From contig OX465584.1 in NCBI GenBank assembly GCA_950022655.1, forward strand, positions 4,659,694-4,723,693: DNA of 64,000 bases, in the 5' to 3' direction. A program made the position numbers and the translations under genes. The notes under the pieces were generated by a model. That model worked only from the letters and a program-made list of their open reading frames with translations, made no database searches and was not told where the DNA came from. This document shows positions 1 to 10,694 of this stretch, in pieces (positions within the stretch are counted from its first letter, which is position 1; every line of letters starts with the position of its first letter). This DNA comes from Alentia gelatinosa (taxonomy: Eukaryota > Annelida > Polychaeta > Phyllodocida > Polynoidae).

Positions 1-39
1 TTATATGCCACTAGTGGCATACAGAATTGTTTTCACGTA

Positions 40-457
40 ATATTCCAAAATCGAGGAGACGGGGTAGGATGAAATCAAAACCTGATGAGTTTTTATCTTA
101 GCCAACGCATGCCACTCCTGGAGTTTTGGCTCCGGACTTCACTCGGCTTCAGTTGTGGTATACGGTGGCCAAGATTAAAACTCATCCAGTTTTACAATAG
201 TCTGTTTGCTAAGACAGTCTTAGCCGTCCATAAGGTCATCCAAAAGTGTTGAATGAAGTTGATCCTTATCGTTCCTGGGTCTCTATGGCATACTATCGTA
301 AAACTGGATGAGTTTCTGGAGTTTGGCAAAGTGACTTCATGAGGCGAAGCCAACTGAAGTCCAGAGCCAAAACTCCAGCAGTGGCATGCGGTGGCCAAGA
401 TTAGAATGAATCAGGTTTTTATTTTATCCTACCCGGTCTCCTCGATTTTGAAATATG
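40..457. mobile_element. Foldback (long inverted repeat) element
   Basis: The outer ends are inverted copies: AAAATCGAGGAGAC near 47-60 pairs with GTCTCCTCGATTTT near 437-450, followed inward by the GGGGTAGGAT box and its inverse ATCCTACCC. Inside are two further self-complementary stretches. One pairs GATGAGTTTT near 85 with AAAACTCATC near 177-186. The other, about 315-383, has the loop GAGGCGAAGCC. The middle (about 195-305) matches the inside of the TIR element at 18115-18320, so that sequence lies nested here. No coding capacity. A target-site duplication is not clear. Confidence 0.7.
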
Positions 458-804
458 TGATGTTTAATGAATTTCCCCTATTTTATGTGCAAACTACAAA
501 TGACTTGACTTAAAATTATAATTCTGCCACAGTTAGATATAAAAAAAATCGATTGTTTTAGTGGCTGATAGATAATGTTGGCTTTTAGTTGGCAGTCTTT
601 GCCTCACCAGGTCGACCATTTCTGAACACCGAGGACTGAGACTAAATCACTGCAGGGGACATTTAAAATCAGAGTACCCGCGGCGCAGTGTCCACTAAGC
701 TATAGTGGCTGTAAGACTACAGGTAAACTCGGCTTCAGCTTAACCCTCTCCAGACGAGTAGGCTGGTGGGTAGCAGTAGCTACAAGGGTGGGGGTGCCCC
801 TAGG

Positions 805-1097
805 TTTTATCTCACTCCTGGTATTCTTGTCCCATAGTCTTAACATTGGGAACTCGTTCTCCATACCCCTATGAGTATTGCAGTTTGTTCTCTATGGTTT
901 ATATGCTGTGTATCATAGATTCTGTTAGTGAGTACAGGGGAGAGATAAATACAGAAAGCAACTGGTTTGGGTCAAAGAAGTCATTCTCCAACTCGGTTGA
1001 ATGATAGTGACATTCACTCAGTTGTCACCTCGTTCATATCACTCCACATTAAAGTCGTGGAAAAGACAACTTTGACCAAAACTTGTTGGTTTCTTCT
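805..1097 (+). mobile_element. Composite foldback element F1, copy i
   Basis: The head starts TTTTATCTCACTCC at 805, carries the core CTTAACATTGGGAACTCGT near 839-857, and closes with the inverse box GGGGAGAGATAAAT at 937-950. A tail hairpin of about 145 bp follows, with arms such as GTCAAAGAAGTCATTCTCC and its imperfect complement near 1045-1075. It ends GGTTTCTTC. Related copies lie at 14214, 26262, 60381 and 60697. Confidence 0.7.
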
Positions 1098-1263
1098 TTA
1101 TTATGCTTCCGGAGGGCAAGAATGCCATCATTGCTAAAATTTGTGTAATATCAATTTGAAATATCAAGATATTTCAATATTAAATATATAACCTCTTTTA
1201 TTTTTCCTGTATGCATTGGAAAATCCTTTGAATTCATGATGAATGCCTGTAGTTGGGTAACCC

Positions 1264-1556
1264 ATTAAGGATGCATGATGGCTCAAGGTATCACCACACT
1301 AAGGAGCCATGATGGCTCATGGTATCACTGCACTAAGGATGCATGATGGCTCATGGTATCACTGCACTAAGGAAGCATGATGGCTCAAGGTATCACTGCA
1401 CTAAGGATGCATGATGGCTCAAGGTATCACCACACTAAGGATGCATGATGGCTCAAGGTATCACTGCACTAAGGATGCATGATGGCTCAAGGTGTCACTG
1501 CACTAAGGATGCATGATGGCTCAAGGTATCCATGATGGCTCAAGGTGTCACTGCAC
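1264..1556. repeat. 34-bp minisatellite, about 9 copies
   Basis: The unit reads GATGCATGATGGCTCAAGG then TATCACTGCACTAAG. Copies differ by a few substitutions (CACTGC/CACCAC, AAGG/ATGG), and the last copies are shortened. Nothing coding is supported. Confidence 0.9.
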
Positions 1557-1689
1557 TTAAGGCAGTACTCCATTGCGCCGATCCACTGCAGATTGATTTG
1601 GTCGCCGACCAATCGGCTCCCAGTTACCCATAGTGGAGCTATAATGGAGCTTTATATCCCGATTCCCCCCGGGGAAGATAGTCTGTGAT

Positions 1690-2022
1690 ATTAGATGAGG
1701 CGTTCTCAACCTATAGGGCATATAGCCTATGATCCATGGGGGCTGCCATGACACCCCCCGAGTAGGTGCTCTTCACTAATGGAGGTGAACTTTAGCCTTG
1801 CTCACATATTTATATAAAGTGTTCCATATGGAAAATATCATGTCTTGGGTTTAATCATTATGTCATCCTGCTCTGGGTTGGGTGTAGAGAGTCAAGGGAA
1901 CCATGGTAAAATATTGAAAGGCAGTTGAATTTCGTAAGAACAAAGAGCCAGAATACAGGTTTTTTCCCCCGACCACCTACCTAGTGACTGCTTCGTGAAC
2001 TAACAATGGCTCTGTCCCCTAT
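1690..2022 (-). repeat. Dispersed repeat, intact copy
   Basis: This stretch recurs in reverse complement at 20452-20703 plus 21310-21400. Shared landmarks are CACCTACTCGGGGG, CAAGGGAACCATGGT and ACAATGGCTCTGTCCCC (given in either orientation). The other copy is split by about 606 bp, so this copy shows the uninterrupted state. No ORF of note. Confidence 0.75.
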
Positions 2023-2195
2023 ATATTATGATTTGCAGCGATGGAATCCGCGGACGATCCGCCTTAGTATGAAGGTACAAGAATCATTAAATGTCGCATT
2101 TGTACATGGCGATGGGGTTATACGATCACGACACGATCCGCTAATTTTCTGCGGCAACGTTAAGGCCCTCGAATCGTCATTGTACGATCCATAAG
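2020..2195 (+). repeat. Dispersed repeat shared with 8570-8775
   Basis: The two copies share GCAGCGAT, ACGATCCGC and TAAGGCCCTCGAATCG in the same order, with many substitutions between. The repeat is CGAT-rich. Function unknown. Confidence 0.55.
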
Positions 2196-2205
2196 CTTAT
2201 CGTTA

Positions 2206-2756
2206 AGGCCAGCCCCCACCTGACACGATTCTGGTCCCGATAGGCCCTACGACTGCCTTCCCGACACCAAACCGATTCTATCGTGAGGTAAGAAAATATC
2301 GTGGTGGGTGGAACAGGTTTCTGCGATTATGTCTGCGATACCTCACGATAGGCTGCGATTGAAAACACCAATCATAGAGTCCCGATCAAATCCAACATTT
2401 TTTTCACGGTTGTATTGCTCAATTTGATTGTTTTAGTGTTTGAAAATGATATCATAATATATTGTAAATACCTGTAGAAAGTTATTCGGATTCATTCAAT
2501 ATTCCTAGAATTATAGTATACATCATATCAAAATCATGCCTGAGATCTACATTGAATCACCAATTGAATCGTGAGCCAATCGTGAGCATGTTTTATGTTT
2601 TTGGTCCTCCCAAGGTGTTTCTACGCTTTACCATTTGAAATCATGTCCACGATATGGAACTATCGGGGACCTTCCGATAGGCCACAATTTGGGCATTTCA
2701 AATCGTAGCCATCAGGAAGTATGTCGTAGACCATCGTGGTAGGTGGCGGCTGGCCT
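2206..2756. mobile_element. PIF/Harbinger-like MITE 1
   Basis: Terminal inverted repeats AGGCCAGCCCCCACCTGACA (left) and the inverse of TAGGTGGCGGCTGGCCT (right) are flanked by TTA at 2203-2205 and 2757-2759. A 3-bp TWA duplication and GGCC-type ends are typical of PIF/Harbinger transposons. There is no transposase ORF, so it is non-autonomous. The interior is rich in ATCGTA and TACGAT words. Confidence 0.75.
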
Positions 2757-2759
2757 TTA

Positions 2760-3510
2760 ACATGGAGCACTGGTCCCCTGGGCCAGGTTATCTCTCTCGT
2801 ATTAAGACTAAGGTCTTGCACCAACCAACTCCGATGGTCTACGATAAAGCTCCTGATAGGCTACGATTGGAAATGGAGAAATCGTAGCCTATCGGGAGGT
2901 ATTTGGAAGAGGCCTTGAATCATGATCCAATCGGTGAATCATGCTCCATAGCTATGATTAGCTACCAATAGGCTACAATTGGCTAAGGAAAATTCAACAT
3001 GTTGGATCTTATCAGGAGCTCTACGATTGGCGTTTCCAATCTTAGCCTTTCGGTATCCAATTGTGCGCTATCGTAGAGTCAATCTTAGAAATATGGCCCA
3101 CCACCATGGTTTCGTCTAACCTCCTGATGAAATTTTATTCTAGTCAGGAAGTAAATCGTAAGGCCTATCAGGACCATAATCATCGTTGTTGAATGCAAGG
3201 CACTCATCAGTTAGGAGTTGAAATAAAGCATTTTTGATAATCAGTTGACTTTAAATCTTTATTCAAAGTAGACATTTCAAACAGTTGAACATCCAGTTTC
3301 TTGGCACCCAAAAAAACAACGATAAACTCATTTCTATTATCGCGTCAAACAGACATCATGGAAGCTAGTATACAACAACAGGTGAATCATAACTGGATAG
3401 AAATTAGTATCTTGTGGAGCAGATCCCACTTTCGTGTGGTAAGATCTCCCAAATTACCACAGGGCGAGCCTTGCATCATCCATGATAACAGTCCACCGGG
3501 ACCTATGTTA
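2760..3510. other. ATCGTA-rich intergenic sequence
   Basis: This stretch holds many short copies of GGCTACGAT, ATCGTAGCC and CGATAGG words, resembling decayed Harbinger-MITE interior. No gene is supported. The 105-codon open frame at 3301-3618 runs into MITE 2 and is read as chance. Confidence 0.4.
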
Positions 3511-3786
3511 GGCCTGGCGTCCACCAACTACGATAGAAATTTAGACCTACCGATATGGCACCGATACAAAAAGTCAATATCGGAGGCATATCGGATACAA
3601 AATCGTAGTCATGTCTAGACATGCCAATCCACCACGCATTGTATGGAGTTTTTATCGGTGTTTAATCGCAGAAACATGGTCAACTGCCCCAATATTAGGT
3701 GACCTTCAAACGCGATTTTGATTTCATATCGGGAGGTGCATCGTAGACCATATCGGAGCAATATCGTAGTAGGCGGACGCCGGGCC
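3511..3786. mobile_element. PIF/Harbinger-like MITE 2
   Basis: The ends GGCCTGGCGTCCACCAACTA and the inverse of TAGTAGGCGGACGCCGGGCC form about 27-bp TIRs. TTA flanks both sides (3508-3510 and 3787-3789). It is about 90% identical to MITE 3 at 4149-4427. Non-autonomous. Confidence 0.85.
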
Positions 3787-3789
3787 TTA

Positions 3790-3960
3790 CAATCTGGGGC
3801 CTGTTAGATTGTGTAGGATCATACATGAAGACCCTTCTCTGTACCTCACACAAGGGTCATGGTTTAATGAATTTTAACTACATTTGCTAAAACAATCATA
3901 GCCGTTGCCCATAAGTGTTGAATGAAGTTGTCTCACATAGTCATTGGCTCCTTGGCGTAC
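3790..3960 (+). mobile_element. Fragment of the 18115-18320 MITE family
   Basis: It shares GGGGCC, AGGATCATACATGAAGACC and AAGTGTTGAATGAAGTTG with the element at 18115-18320 and with the interior of the foldback at 40-457. It is diverged and lacks a clear right end. It abuts MITE 2. Confidence 0.5.
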
Positions 3961-4148
3961 AGCGTAGGGCCTTTTAATACGACCCTCGATTGTTCAATGG
4001 GCCCCGATTGCTTAACCTATCCTTCAAGCATTTACTCTCATTGGCCAGGGTTATAAAACACTCCCTAGGTGCCCCATCCAATAAATTGACATTTAATGGC
4101 ACATCTCGCCTTCTCCCTGCATTTGTTGCTGTATGACAGTACAAGTAA

Positions 4149-4427
4149 GGCCTGGCGTCAACCTACTAAAATAGAAATTTAGACCTACCGATATGGCACC
4201 GATACAAAAAGTCAATGTCGGAGACATATCGGTAAGATACATAATCGTAGGCATGTCTAGACATGCCAATCCACCATGCATTGTATGGGTTTTTATTGGT
4301 GTCTAATCACAGAAACGTGGTCAACTGCCCCGATATTAGGTGACCTTCCAACGCGATTTTGATCTTTTATCGGGAGGTGCATCGTAGACCATATCGGAGC
4401 CATATCGTAGTAGGTGGACGCCGGGCC
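4149..4427. mobile_element. PIF/Harbinger-like MITE 3
   Basis: Same family as MITE 2: GGCCTGGCGTCAACC at the left, GGTGGACGCCGGGCC at the right, and TAA on both sides (4146-4148 and 4428-4430). The different target triplets in copies 2 and 3 (TTA, TAA) fix the element ends at GGCC. Confidence 0.87.
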
Positions 4428-4429
4428 TA

Positions 4430-5150
4430 AGCACACAACCCTTGCTTCATACAGTACCCATCTTACATATCTGGAAACTGTGTCCCTTGATGTCCTCTGG
4501 TAAGACAGTTTACGGCTGTACAACGTATGGGCTTGGCATCAGACGACTTTATTACTGACTGATTTGAACTTTGATGATTAGCTTTTAACTGAACTGACCG
4601 AAATACTTCTAGCAATCTGATGACATCAACTCTTTACAAAACTAAGTTTGTCCGTCCGTACCAAGCAGGAATAGCACAGAAGGTCTTTCAGTAGATCACG
4701 AATCTAACATTTGTAACACCTTCCCTGGGTCCCAGAGGCGTTCTCTCGCCGAAGAGTTAGCATAATCACAGAGGGGGTGTACCACAATATTGCCATTTTC
4801 ATTTGATAAGTTGGATCATACTAAGTAGAGACATCTTGGTGAATACTCTTGTTTGATTGACACATATGGTTGCAGACCTTCACAGAGGTTGAGGGGCACT
4901 GTCTATGAAGGTTCCTACTAACTGCTGGTGGTGCTAATCAGTGGTGTGTTTTAAAAACTCTTAATCGTGAACCACATCGTCCACAGGCCTGTCCTTTACC
5001 TTCCATCGGTCTTATGGAAGGACAACCCTTATCTCTATCAGTATCGCCCGTTCGTCCATCAGTAATTATCGTTCTTAGTTCTAAAAACATATCCTCCATG
5101 ACAATTGCCAAGGCCTTCTAGACACTAGGCCTTGGATGGACTATTCTGCA
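4430..5150. other. No gene seen; contains a dispersed repeat at 4948-5060
   Basis: No coding or RNA gene is supported. The part near 4948-5035 (CACATCGTCCACAGGCCTGT and downstream) matches 31030-31130 and its duplicate at 32287-32387, so it belongs to a dispersed repeat. Confidence 0.5.
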
Positions 5151-5151
5151 A

Positions 5152-6060
5152 CTATATATTGTTCTTTGCCAGTGCCATAAAATGTCCAAAAGTGTCCAGG
5201 TACATAGTTCTAGTGGGCTTAAGTCCATAGAACCCTTTCAACAGTCTGTTGAGGATTGTTTTGTTGCTCGGTGGTTCTCCATTGATTTGTAAAAAAAGCT
5301 GAAAGACATACTTTGGCCACCAAAACTGACCCATACCGGGTACAAGTGGCGCCTGACCAGGAAGCGTTGAGTGCACTCCAGGTGGACCTCCAGCAAACCA
5401 GCTCTCGCCGCACTTCCACGATAGTAGCCAGTGTACCCAGCCCTGGCCCAAACAGGGCCGGGTTCCTCTGCCATAGAGCCCTCCACCGGGGTCGTCATTT
5501 CATACTGCGCACACTCTGACATATATGAAAAAAATCAAATCAATAAGTATATACCCATTTGTCCTTGCCAACCTTCAAAACAGCTGTCTCGTATGTTATA
5601 ACTGTGCATTTAGAGGTAGTTTTCCAGTGGAGCTTGGCTGGTTCTCAAGTCCAGCCATTTTGTTCAGTCTTCCTCGATGGTTCCCAAACTGCAGGGTGCC
5701 TTGCCTATTAACATAGAACTGCTGTTCACCCCTGGATAGAGATCAGGGGTGAATACTTTACCTACTACGATAGTGGCAATTCTTTAAACAGTACCTTCCC
5801 TGCAGAGGAAAGCCTGTCCTTTGTCTCCTTGGCCAAGTTATTGTCCCTTCAACCACTGGAAAGTGCAAGTATCTTTCGGTCATCCTACTTTTGGTAAGAG
5901 CCAATACCATGTCTTTGTTGACCCACTCTGGAAACAGCAGCAGCTCTTCTGGCTTGTCCTTGATCAATTTCTTTATTGTCCTGCAAGGCATATTCAAGGG
6001 AGGAAAGAAGAAGCCATTAATTCTCAACTAATTCAAAGTAAACGCATCAGTAACAATCGT
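5152..6060 (-). pseudogene. Retroelement pol fragment (region after RNase H), low confidence
   Basis: On the minus strand, about 6060-5758 reads as a peptide with DAFTLN, then GFFFPPLN, TIKKLIKDKPEE and LLLFPEW. This resembles the spacer between RNase H and the tyrosine recombinase of DIRS-like polyproteins, where an FPP motif and an LL-x-P-x-W motif are common. A stop (DAFTLN then stop) and further stops downstream show decay. Two overlapping minus-strand frames at 5522-5152 may be the degraded continuation (YLDTFGHFMALAKNN), but I cannot assign that part to a domain. It could also be an unrelated retroelement. Confidence 0.35.
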
Positions 6061-6140
6061 ATACCTATCATAATGACTCACGCATGAGAAAACCATAAGT
6101 TGGAAATAATTTGTTTCAAGAGCAAATATTTTCTATTCTA

Positions 6141-6313
6141 GGCCTATTTTGTCCTCGGGACCCCTCGAACAAGACAATGAACGAGGATTCCTCTCCCTAT
6201 GGACGATAGGGGAAATAAAACGCGATTGACGAGCTCTCGTCCAATAGGTCGTCCGTTGAGGTCTCCTTCGTCGGGCCTGTCATCCCCAACGAGAGATAAA
6301 AATAAAACGGGCC
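6141..6313. mobile_element. Short GGCC-ended MITE
   Basis: The ends GGCCTATTTTGTCCTCGG and the inverse of ATAAAAATAAAACGGGCC are imperfect TIRs, with internal ATAAAACG and CGAACG-type motifs. The motif pattern (TTTTATTTTC next to GGCC) recalls the larger element at 61482-62108. No clear target duplication. Confidence 0.45.
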
Positions 6314-6840
6314 AAAGTAAGTGCGTTTTGCTAAAGTTAACCATGACACCTAAGCACACTAGTACTCTAAATACCTTCTTACCTGCCTGACCTATGATTT
6401 CCTCAATTTTCTCAATTTGTTGTCTGAGTAGAAACACATGGTGGTCCTGTATATTCTACCTGATGTAGCTCGAAACTAACGACTTGTTTCTTGATTCTTC
6501 CCTCACACTTTGCGAGTGGTTAGCCTCATTAAGATCTATTCTTGCCAGATAAGTCTCCCTTGTCAACTAATCCATTGCCTCTCTGACGTGGTCTAACTTT
6601 AATTTTCTTTGTTTTTTTGTATTAAGCACTTTAAAAGAGTACATACTGGCCTCTGTAGATCAGGTACTCTAGCAACACACACTTACAGCATTAGAGTGTC
6701 TCACAGTAACTATCCATCAACTTTACTTGGTACAGGTATACACTATGTACATAAAAATAAAATGAGGTGAAATTATTTTAGGTATGCCAACATAATTTCG
6801 GTAATTATTCTAGGCACCTAAAGATTTTTTACTCTTTTGC
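6314..6840. other. No feature recognised
   Basis: AT-rich unique-looking sequence. No coding exon, RNA gene or repeat pair was found. Confidence 0.4.
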
Positions 6841-7210
6841 ATATAAGGTGAACAGCTATGATAACTTAGATTTCCAGAACTTTCATTTTAACATGGTTTT
6901 TTTTGAACAGGTACAAGGATCCTTCCTGCATGATAGAAGGTAGCTTGTTCCATGCTGTCATGCCAAAGTACACTGGACCATGTTTAAAAAATGAGGTTTT
7001 AGGATGTTTCAGCTGTACTGTACTTTTGACCTTAAGCCTGGTCTGCAGATTAACAATTAGAGTTTGGTTAAGAGCGAATTTGCACATGAATAGGAGGTTT
7101 AGATATTTCCAGAGGAGATTGAGTCTGGTCACCTTGCACGTTTTACAGTTTTTGGAGTGTTTCATTAAGAGATTAGTTGGATTAGTTAGTTTCAAATTTA
7201 AAATGGAAAC
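6841..7210 (-). pseudogene. LINE reverse transcriptase C-terminal fragment
   Basis: A minus-strand frame contains HGPVYFGMTAWNKLP followed by S-x(3)-FKKN, the pattern that closes the reverse transcriptase of CR1/L2/Jockey-type non-LTR retrotransposons (x-WN-x-LP followed by a short helix with F-K). Only about 110 residues are present. The endonuclease and YxDD core are absent, as in a truncated copy. The frame ends at the stop near 6866. It is separate in sequence from the fragment at 7815-8240, so two LINE insertions are likely. Confidence 0.55.
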
Positions 7211-7259
7211 ATGTGGAAAATGTGTATCCTTTTGGAAGGTTTAGTTGGTTATAGAATGT

Positions 7260-7800
7260 TTTTCAAGCACCTTTTTGAGATCTGCTACTTCATGATAAAA
7301 AATTTGTTGATCATATTTTTACTTAAATCTAGTATCACTGGTTGATCAGGTACCTGTACAAGATCCCTTTCACCTGGTCCATAACCCATTTGTCCTTTGT
7401 CACTCTCTTCCATTTGTCTGCACATTCAACACTACCCTTTGTCACAAGAATACAGGTATCAGAGGAAAAAGGTTGGTCACTTTAACTTACTGTATGAGAA
7501 GGCTTTCTTACCTCTCCCCCAATCTGCAGTTCCGCTGTCCTTTTTTTGTTTTTTTTGCTTTCTTTTTCACAAAAAATTTCACGATAAACAAAGAGGGCCA
7601 CCTTCCACTTTGAAGTCATATTGGACAGTAGATCATGTGTACAAGACAAAGACATGGACATTCACAGTACAAAAAGACAGGACTAGTAATTGGGAAAATA
7701 CAGTATACCATTACAATTTCGATCTTGTGATCTGAGAGGTTAGTTTTATCTAACGATGTTCAATATCAAAATCCTTTAATCAGTCGTTGGAAATAACCTA
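7260..7800. other. No feature recognised
   Basis: No gene or repeat is supported. A plus-strand frame at 7397-7735 has low-complexity Phe/Leu content and no domain signal. Confidence 0.4.
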
Positions 7801-7814
7801 GAAATATACTGATC

Positions 7815-8240
7815 TTATGATCTTGGTAAACGTATATCTTCTTCAGTTAGAACTCTTTGTAGAATTTGTTTCATGTTTGCTTTAAAGACATTTCTTGTTG
7901 GTAGGTGTTGAACTGCTGCAGGTAGTCTATCCCAGTATTTTGTTCGTTGATATATCGGAGAGTTATTGAAGTTTTCCGTTCTATGTCTTTGGAGTTTCAC
8001 TTTGATTTTTTTTCCTCGCCTCGCGTCTAGGTTGTACTTTTTTTTAAAGCGTCTTTATTGAGTTTCTGTTTTACAACAGTTCTGCCAATCCAATCTCGAC
8101 AAACATGTGCATTTAATAGTACTCCCATGAACGTGTTGTTCTTCCTCAGTCCACCACTCTTATTATTGTCTCTGAGCAACGTTGCTCCTGTTTTTCTGGT
8201 ATCATTGGTTATGACTCCATTTCCCTGAGACTATTGGTTA
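7815..8240 (-). pseudogene. LINE reverse transcriptase C-terminal fragment
   Basis: The minus strand reads YNLDARRGKKIKVKL, then NSPIYQRTKYWDRLPAAV, then VFKANMKQIL and a stop. This is the usual C-terminus of CR1/L2-type LINE ORF2 proteins (R-R-x-K-x-K-V-x-L, SPIY-R-T-x-x-W-x-x-LP, F-K). The frame continues upstream to about 8240 with plausible coding (LLRDNNKSGGLRKNN, then FMGVLLNAHV). The 5' part with the catalytic core is missing, consistent with a truncated insertion. Confidence 0.65.
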
Positions 8241-8325
8241 TAGTCGGATCGCAATTTTATGATACAACTGAAAAAGGGTTGCTTTTTTTTCTTTAAATTT
8301 GCATTCGACAAATTTGTCGTTCTTC

Positions 8326-8382
8326 CAAGCTCTCTTAATATCAGATCATATCATGCTCTCTTAATATCAGATCGTATCCCTA
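8326..8382. repeat. Short tandem duplication, two copies
   Basis: GCTCTCTTAATATCAGATC occurs twice in a row with near-identical downstream bases (CATATCAT versus GTATCCC). Confidence 0.7.
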
Positions 8383-8569
8383 TATTCACGCTGTATCGCT
8401 AATTTTTACGATATCATAGTGATACAGCATTTCAGTGGCACGTATTGAATGAGACAGGGGAAGATTCATCAGTTCTTTAATCAAGTACAGATGGCACTAG
8501 AGTTCTGACACCTGGTGGTGTGGATCGCTATTTCGTATAGGTAGAAGAACAAGTGGCGGGGGTTGGTGG

Positions 8570-8775
8570 TGCCACCATAGATCGTTATTTGAAATATCAG
8601 ATAAGGCTGTATTTAACCCACAGCGATATGATCCGCAGTGCTGTGAAGGTCCGCATAATAAGTATCGCAAAAAGTAGTATTTTACGCAGCGATGTGCCTA
8701 TGCGATTACAACGCGATCCGCAAAATTTCAGGAGCAATGTTTAGGCCCTCGAATCGCTATTCTGTGATCCCCAAC
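8570..8775 (+). repeat. Dispersed repeat shared with 2020-2195
   Basis: Diverged second copy. It carries the same ordered landmarks (GCAGCGAT, ACGCGATCCGC, TTAGGCCCTCGAATCG). Confidence 0.55.
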
Positions 8776-8852
8776 TCTGTCGTAAACGTGGAGCAACGGG
8801 GCCCTGGTAATACATTTGGTGTGCTGTGCCCACAGCCCCAGTACTGGCTTAT

Positions 8853-9055
8853 AGCCCCGTTTCCATTGGCTGACTAAAAAGGTGTACATTTTTTAGTTCT
8901 ACTAAAAACCGATTTCCATTGGCCGTCACCGATCTACGTACTTCATACAGGGCTCAGTGGAGTGGATCATTAGCACTGCTTAAGCAAAATGGAAATGGAC
9001 TCTTAGGAGAACTAAAAAAGTCTACACCGTTTTCCTCAGCCAATGGAAACGGGCC
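8853..9055. mobile_element. MITE with about 60-bp TIRs, full copy
   Basis: Left AGCCCCGTTTCCATTGGCTG and the inverse of the right end (GGCCCGTTTCCATTGGCTGA) match. The homology extends through GGTGTA, TTTTTTAGTTCT on both sides. TTAT lies at 8849-8852 and 9056-9059. It is non-autonomous. Related ends occur at 13953 and 15853. Confidence 0.8.
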
Positions 9056-9059
9056 TTAT

Positions 9060-9590
9060 GTGAGTGCTTTCCTGACCATTCCCAGTGTTAACGTTGAACC
9101 CCCTCTGTCTCTGTTGGTCTAACAGGACTTTGACAGTTTTTGCCAGTTCATTTCTTTTTGGTAAATTGTCCTTTAGATTTGTCCCTGAAAGAAATTTGAA
9201 CTATTTGGTTCCATTGTTCTTGGCTATTGAATGGACCGGTCACGGGCAGAAGGCCTACAATATATATTTTTTTTTTATTCCTTTATTTATACTGGTCGAA
9301 GCTCAGCAATGCATCTTGCTGGTTTTAATGCACGGCCAGTTCCGCGTTACAATTATACTTTCCCAGAGGTATAATATTAGTAACAAACAACATGTATACA
9401 AGATAATTAAATACAGGGTTGCATATTCCACCACTAGCGGTACACACTCAGATCACAGACAGAAAAAAAACCTCCAGCTCCGGTGATATAGAGATACTCC
9501 ATGACCTAGTAGACAAGGTCACGATACTTGATAATCTATAACATAATCATCAGTATGAGGACAATTGTAGCAGTCCAACCCTAGGGTATA
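9060..9590. other. No feature recognised
   Basis: Unique-looking sequence with open frames that show no domain pattern. Confidence 0.35.
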
Positions 9591-9597
9591 CTTTGAT

Positions 9598-9873
9598 TTA
9601 AATTAAGTTTAAGAATGTTTTTAAACTCAATATGAATGTTTTTAAACTCAATATGACTGGGTGTAGAACGTAATTCTGGTGATAACAATCTCCAGCGGTT
9701 AATCTCATTGGATGATCGCCCAATAGTGTCAGTGTTTCTACAGACTTTTGCACTAACACAGCACAATCTGGGTCATTCCCAGGTTCCAGCACTTCCAGAA
9801 TTCGTAACAGTAATGGAGCAACAGCTGAAGAGACCACCACAGCCCTCCCAACTCTGTATCCCTGTTTGCCCAT
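9598..9873 (-). pseudogene. Possible retroelement Gag fragment, low confidence
   Basis: A minus-strand frame reads RILEVLEPGNDPDCAVLVQ, then KSVETLTLLGDHP. In the next frame this continues SSNEINRWRLLSPELRS. A helix with V-x(3)-LLG followed by a basic patch is seen in Gag-like proteins of tyrosine-recombinase retrotransposons, and a frameshift near the LLG motif would explain the frame change. A 12-bp near-duplication (TTTTTAAACTCAATATGA) sits at its low-coordinate end. No full domain is visible. Confidence 0.3.
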
Positions 9874-9954
9874 TTATAAGCAAAACTTCTTTTACCGATC
9901 ACAAAACTGATTTTGTAAATATTGTGTGCGTTATTGACAATACTAGCGACTTCG

Positions 9955-10425
9955 TCGAGTCCGAGAAAAATGAAAAGTCGGATTGCCAGGAGCGGGATTC
10001 GAACACCTCTGCCGACTGCTCCAAATCGTCAGATGCTTGAGGGTTGCCAAATACTTAGGTTCTTGTAGAAGTCTATGGTGGTGGGTGGGGGGAGGGGAAT
10101 CAGCGGAGTTTTGAAAGGGCTACCGGCGAAAGTTGAGATCTCATTGGTTTGCCACGAGAAATGTCGATCAGAAAACTACAATATTAAACTTTGATTTCGG
10201 TATGGCTTGAAATGAATCATAAGAGAAGAGGTTTGTCTGAGTAAAGTCCTACAAAAAAGAAGAACAGTTTCGAGTTTTTCACTGCACGAGAATCTCACTC
10301 TCGTGGGTCTTCATTCTCCAAACATAGGTCGTGTTCACTCTGTCTCTATGTGCGGGAGCAAATTCAAGCGGATTCTACCAGAATCATATTTTTTTTCGAT
10401 ATAGTAGGTAGCAATTTGAATTCCC
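9955..10425. repeat. Dispersed repeat with tRNA-like end, copy 1
   Basis: It matches 57930-58412 and, in shortened form, every macrosatellite unit. On the minus strand it has a B-box-like GTGTTCGAATCCCGC near 9995, preceded by an A-box-like stretch (GGAGCAGTCGGC). The shared part then runs plus-ward through GGTGGGTGGGGGGA, GAATCATAAGAGAAGA and CACGAGAATCTCACTCTCGTG (an 8-bp palindromic hairpin) to GATATAGTAGGTA. A tRNA-derived SINE is possible, but the tRNA-like part is at the wrong end for a standard head. Confidence 0.65.
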
Positions 10426-10435
10426 TGAATATTGC

Positions 10436-10486
10436 AATAAACTGGATGAGTTTCACGTAGCCGTGTCCGCCTCGTAAACTCATCAC
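10436..10486. repeat. Small hairpin
   Basis: GATGAGTTTCACG pairs imperfectly with CTCGTAAACTCATC around a GC-rich loop. The arm word GATGAGTTT also occurs in the foldback at 40-457. Confidence 0.4.
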
Positions 10487-10694
10487 CCACACGTATCAAT
10501 AATCAATGACGAAAAACGTAGGTAGATATTAATCTGTACTTTACTTAGTATCCCGTTTAAAATTAAATTAAAAACTACTTTTAAACAACATTTTAATCAA
10601 AAGGTTTAGTCCAAGGCTACGTCCTCGCCATATCAATTTCTCCTAGATATTCTTTTATTTTCTCTGGAGATTACATCTTGGGGGTTAAGCTGTG

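Noticed and set aside
630..720. tRNA-like stretch (minus strand, TAGCTTAGTGGACACTGC)
   Set aside because: An A-box-like word is visible, but I could not find a matching B box or cloverleaf, and no second copy.
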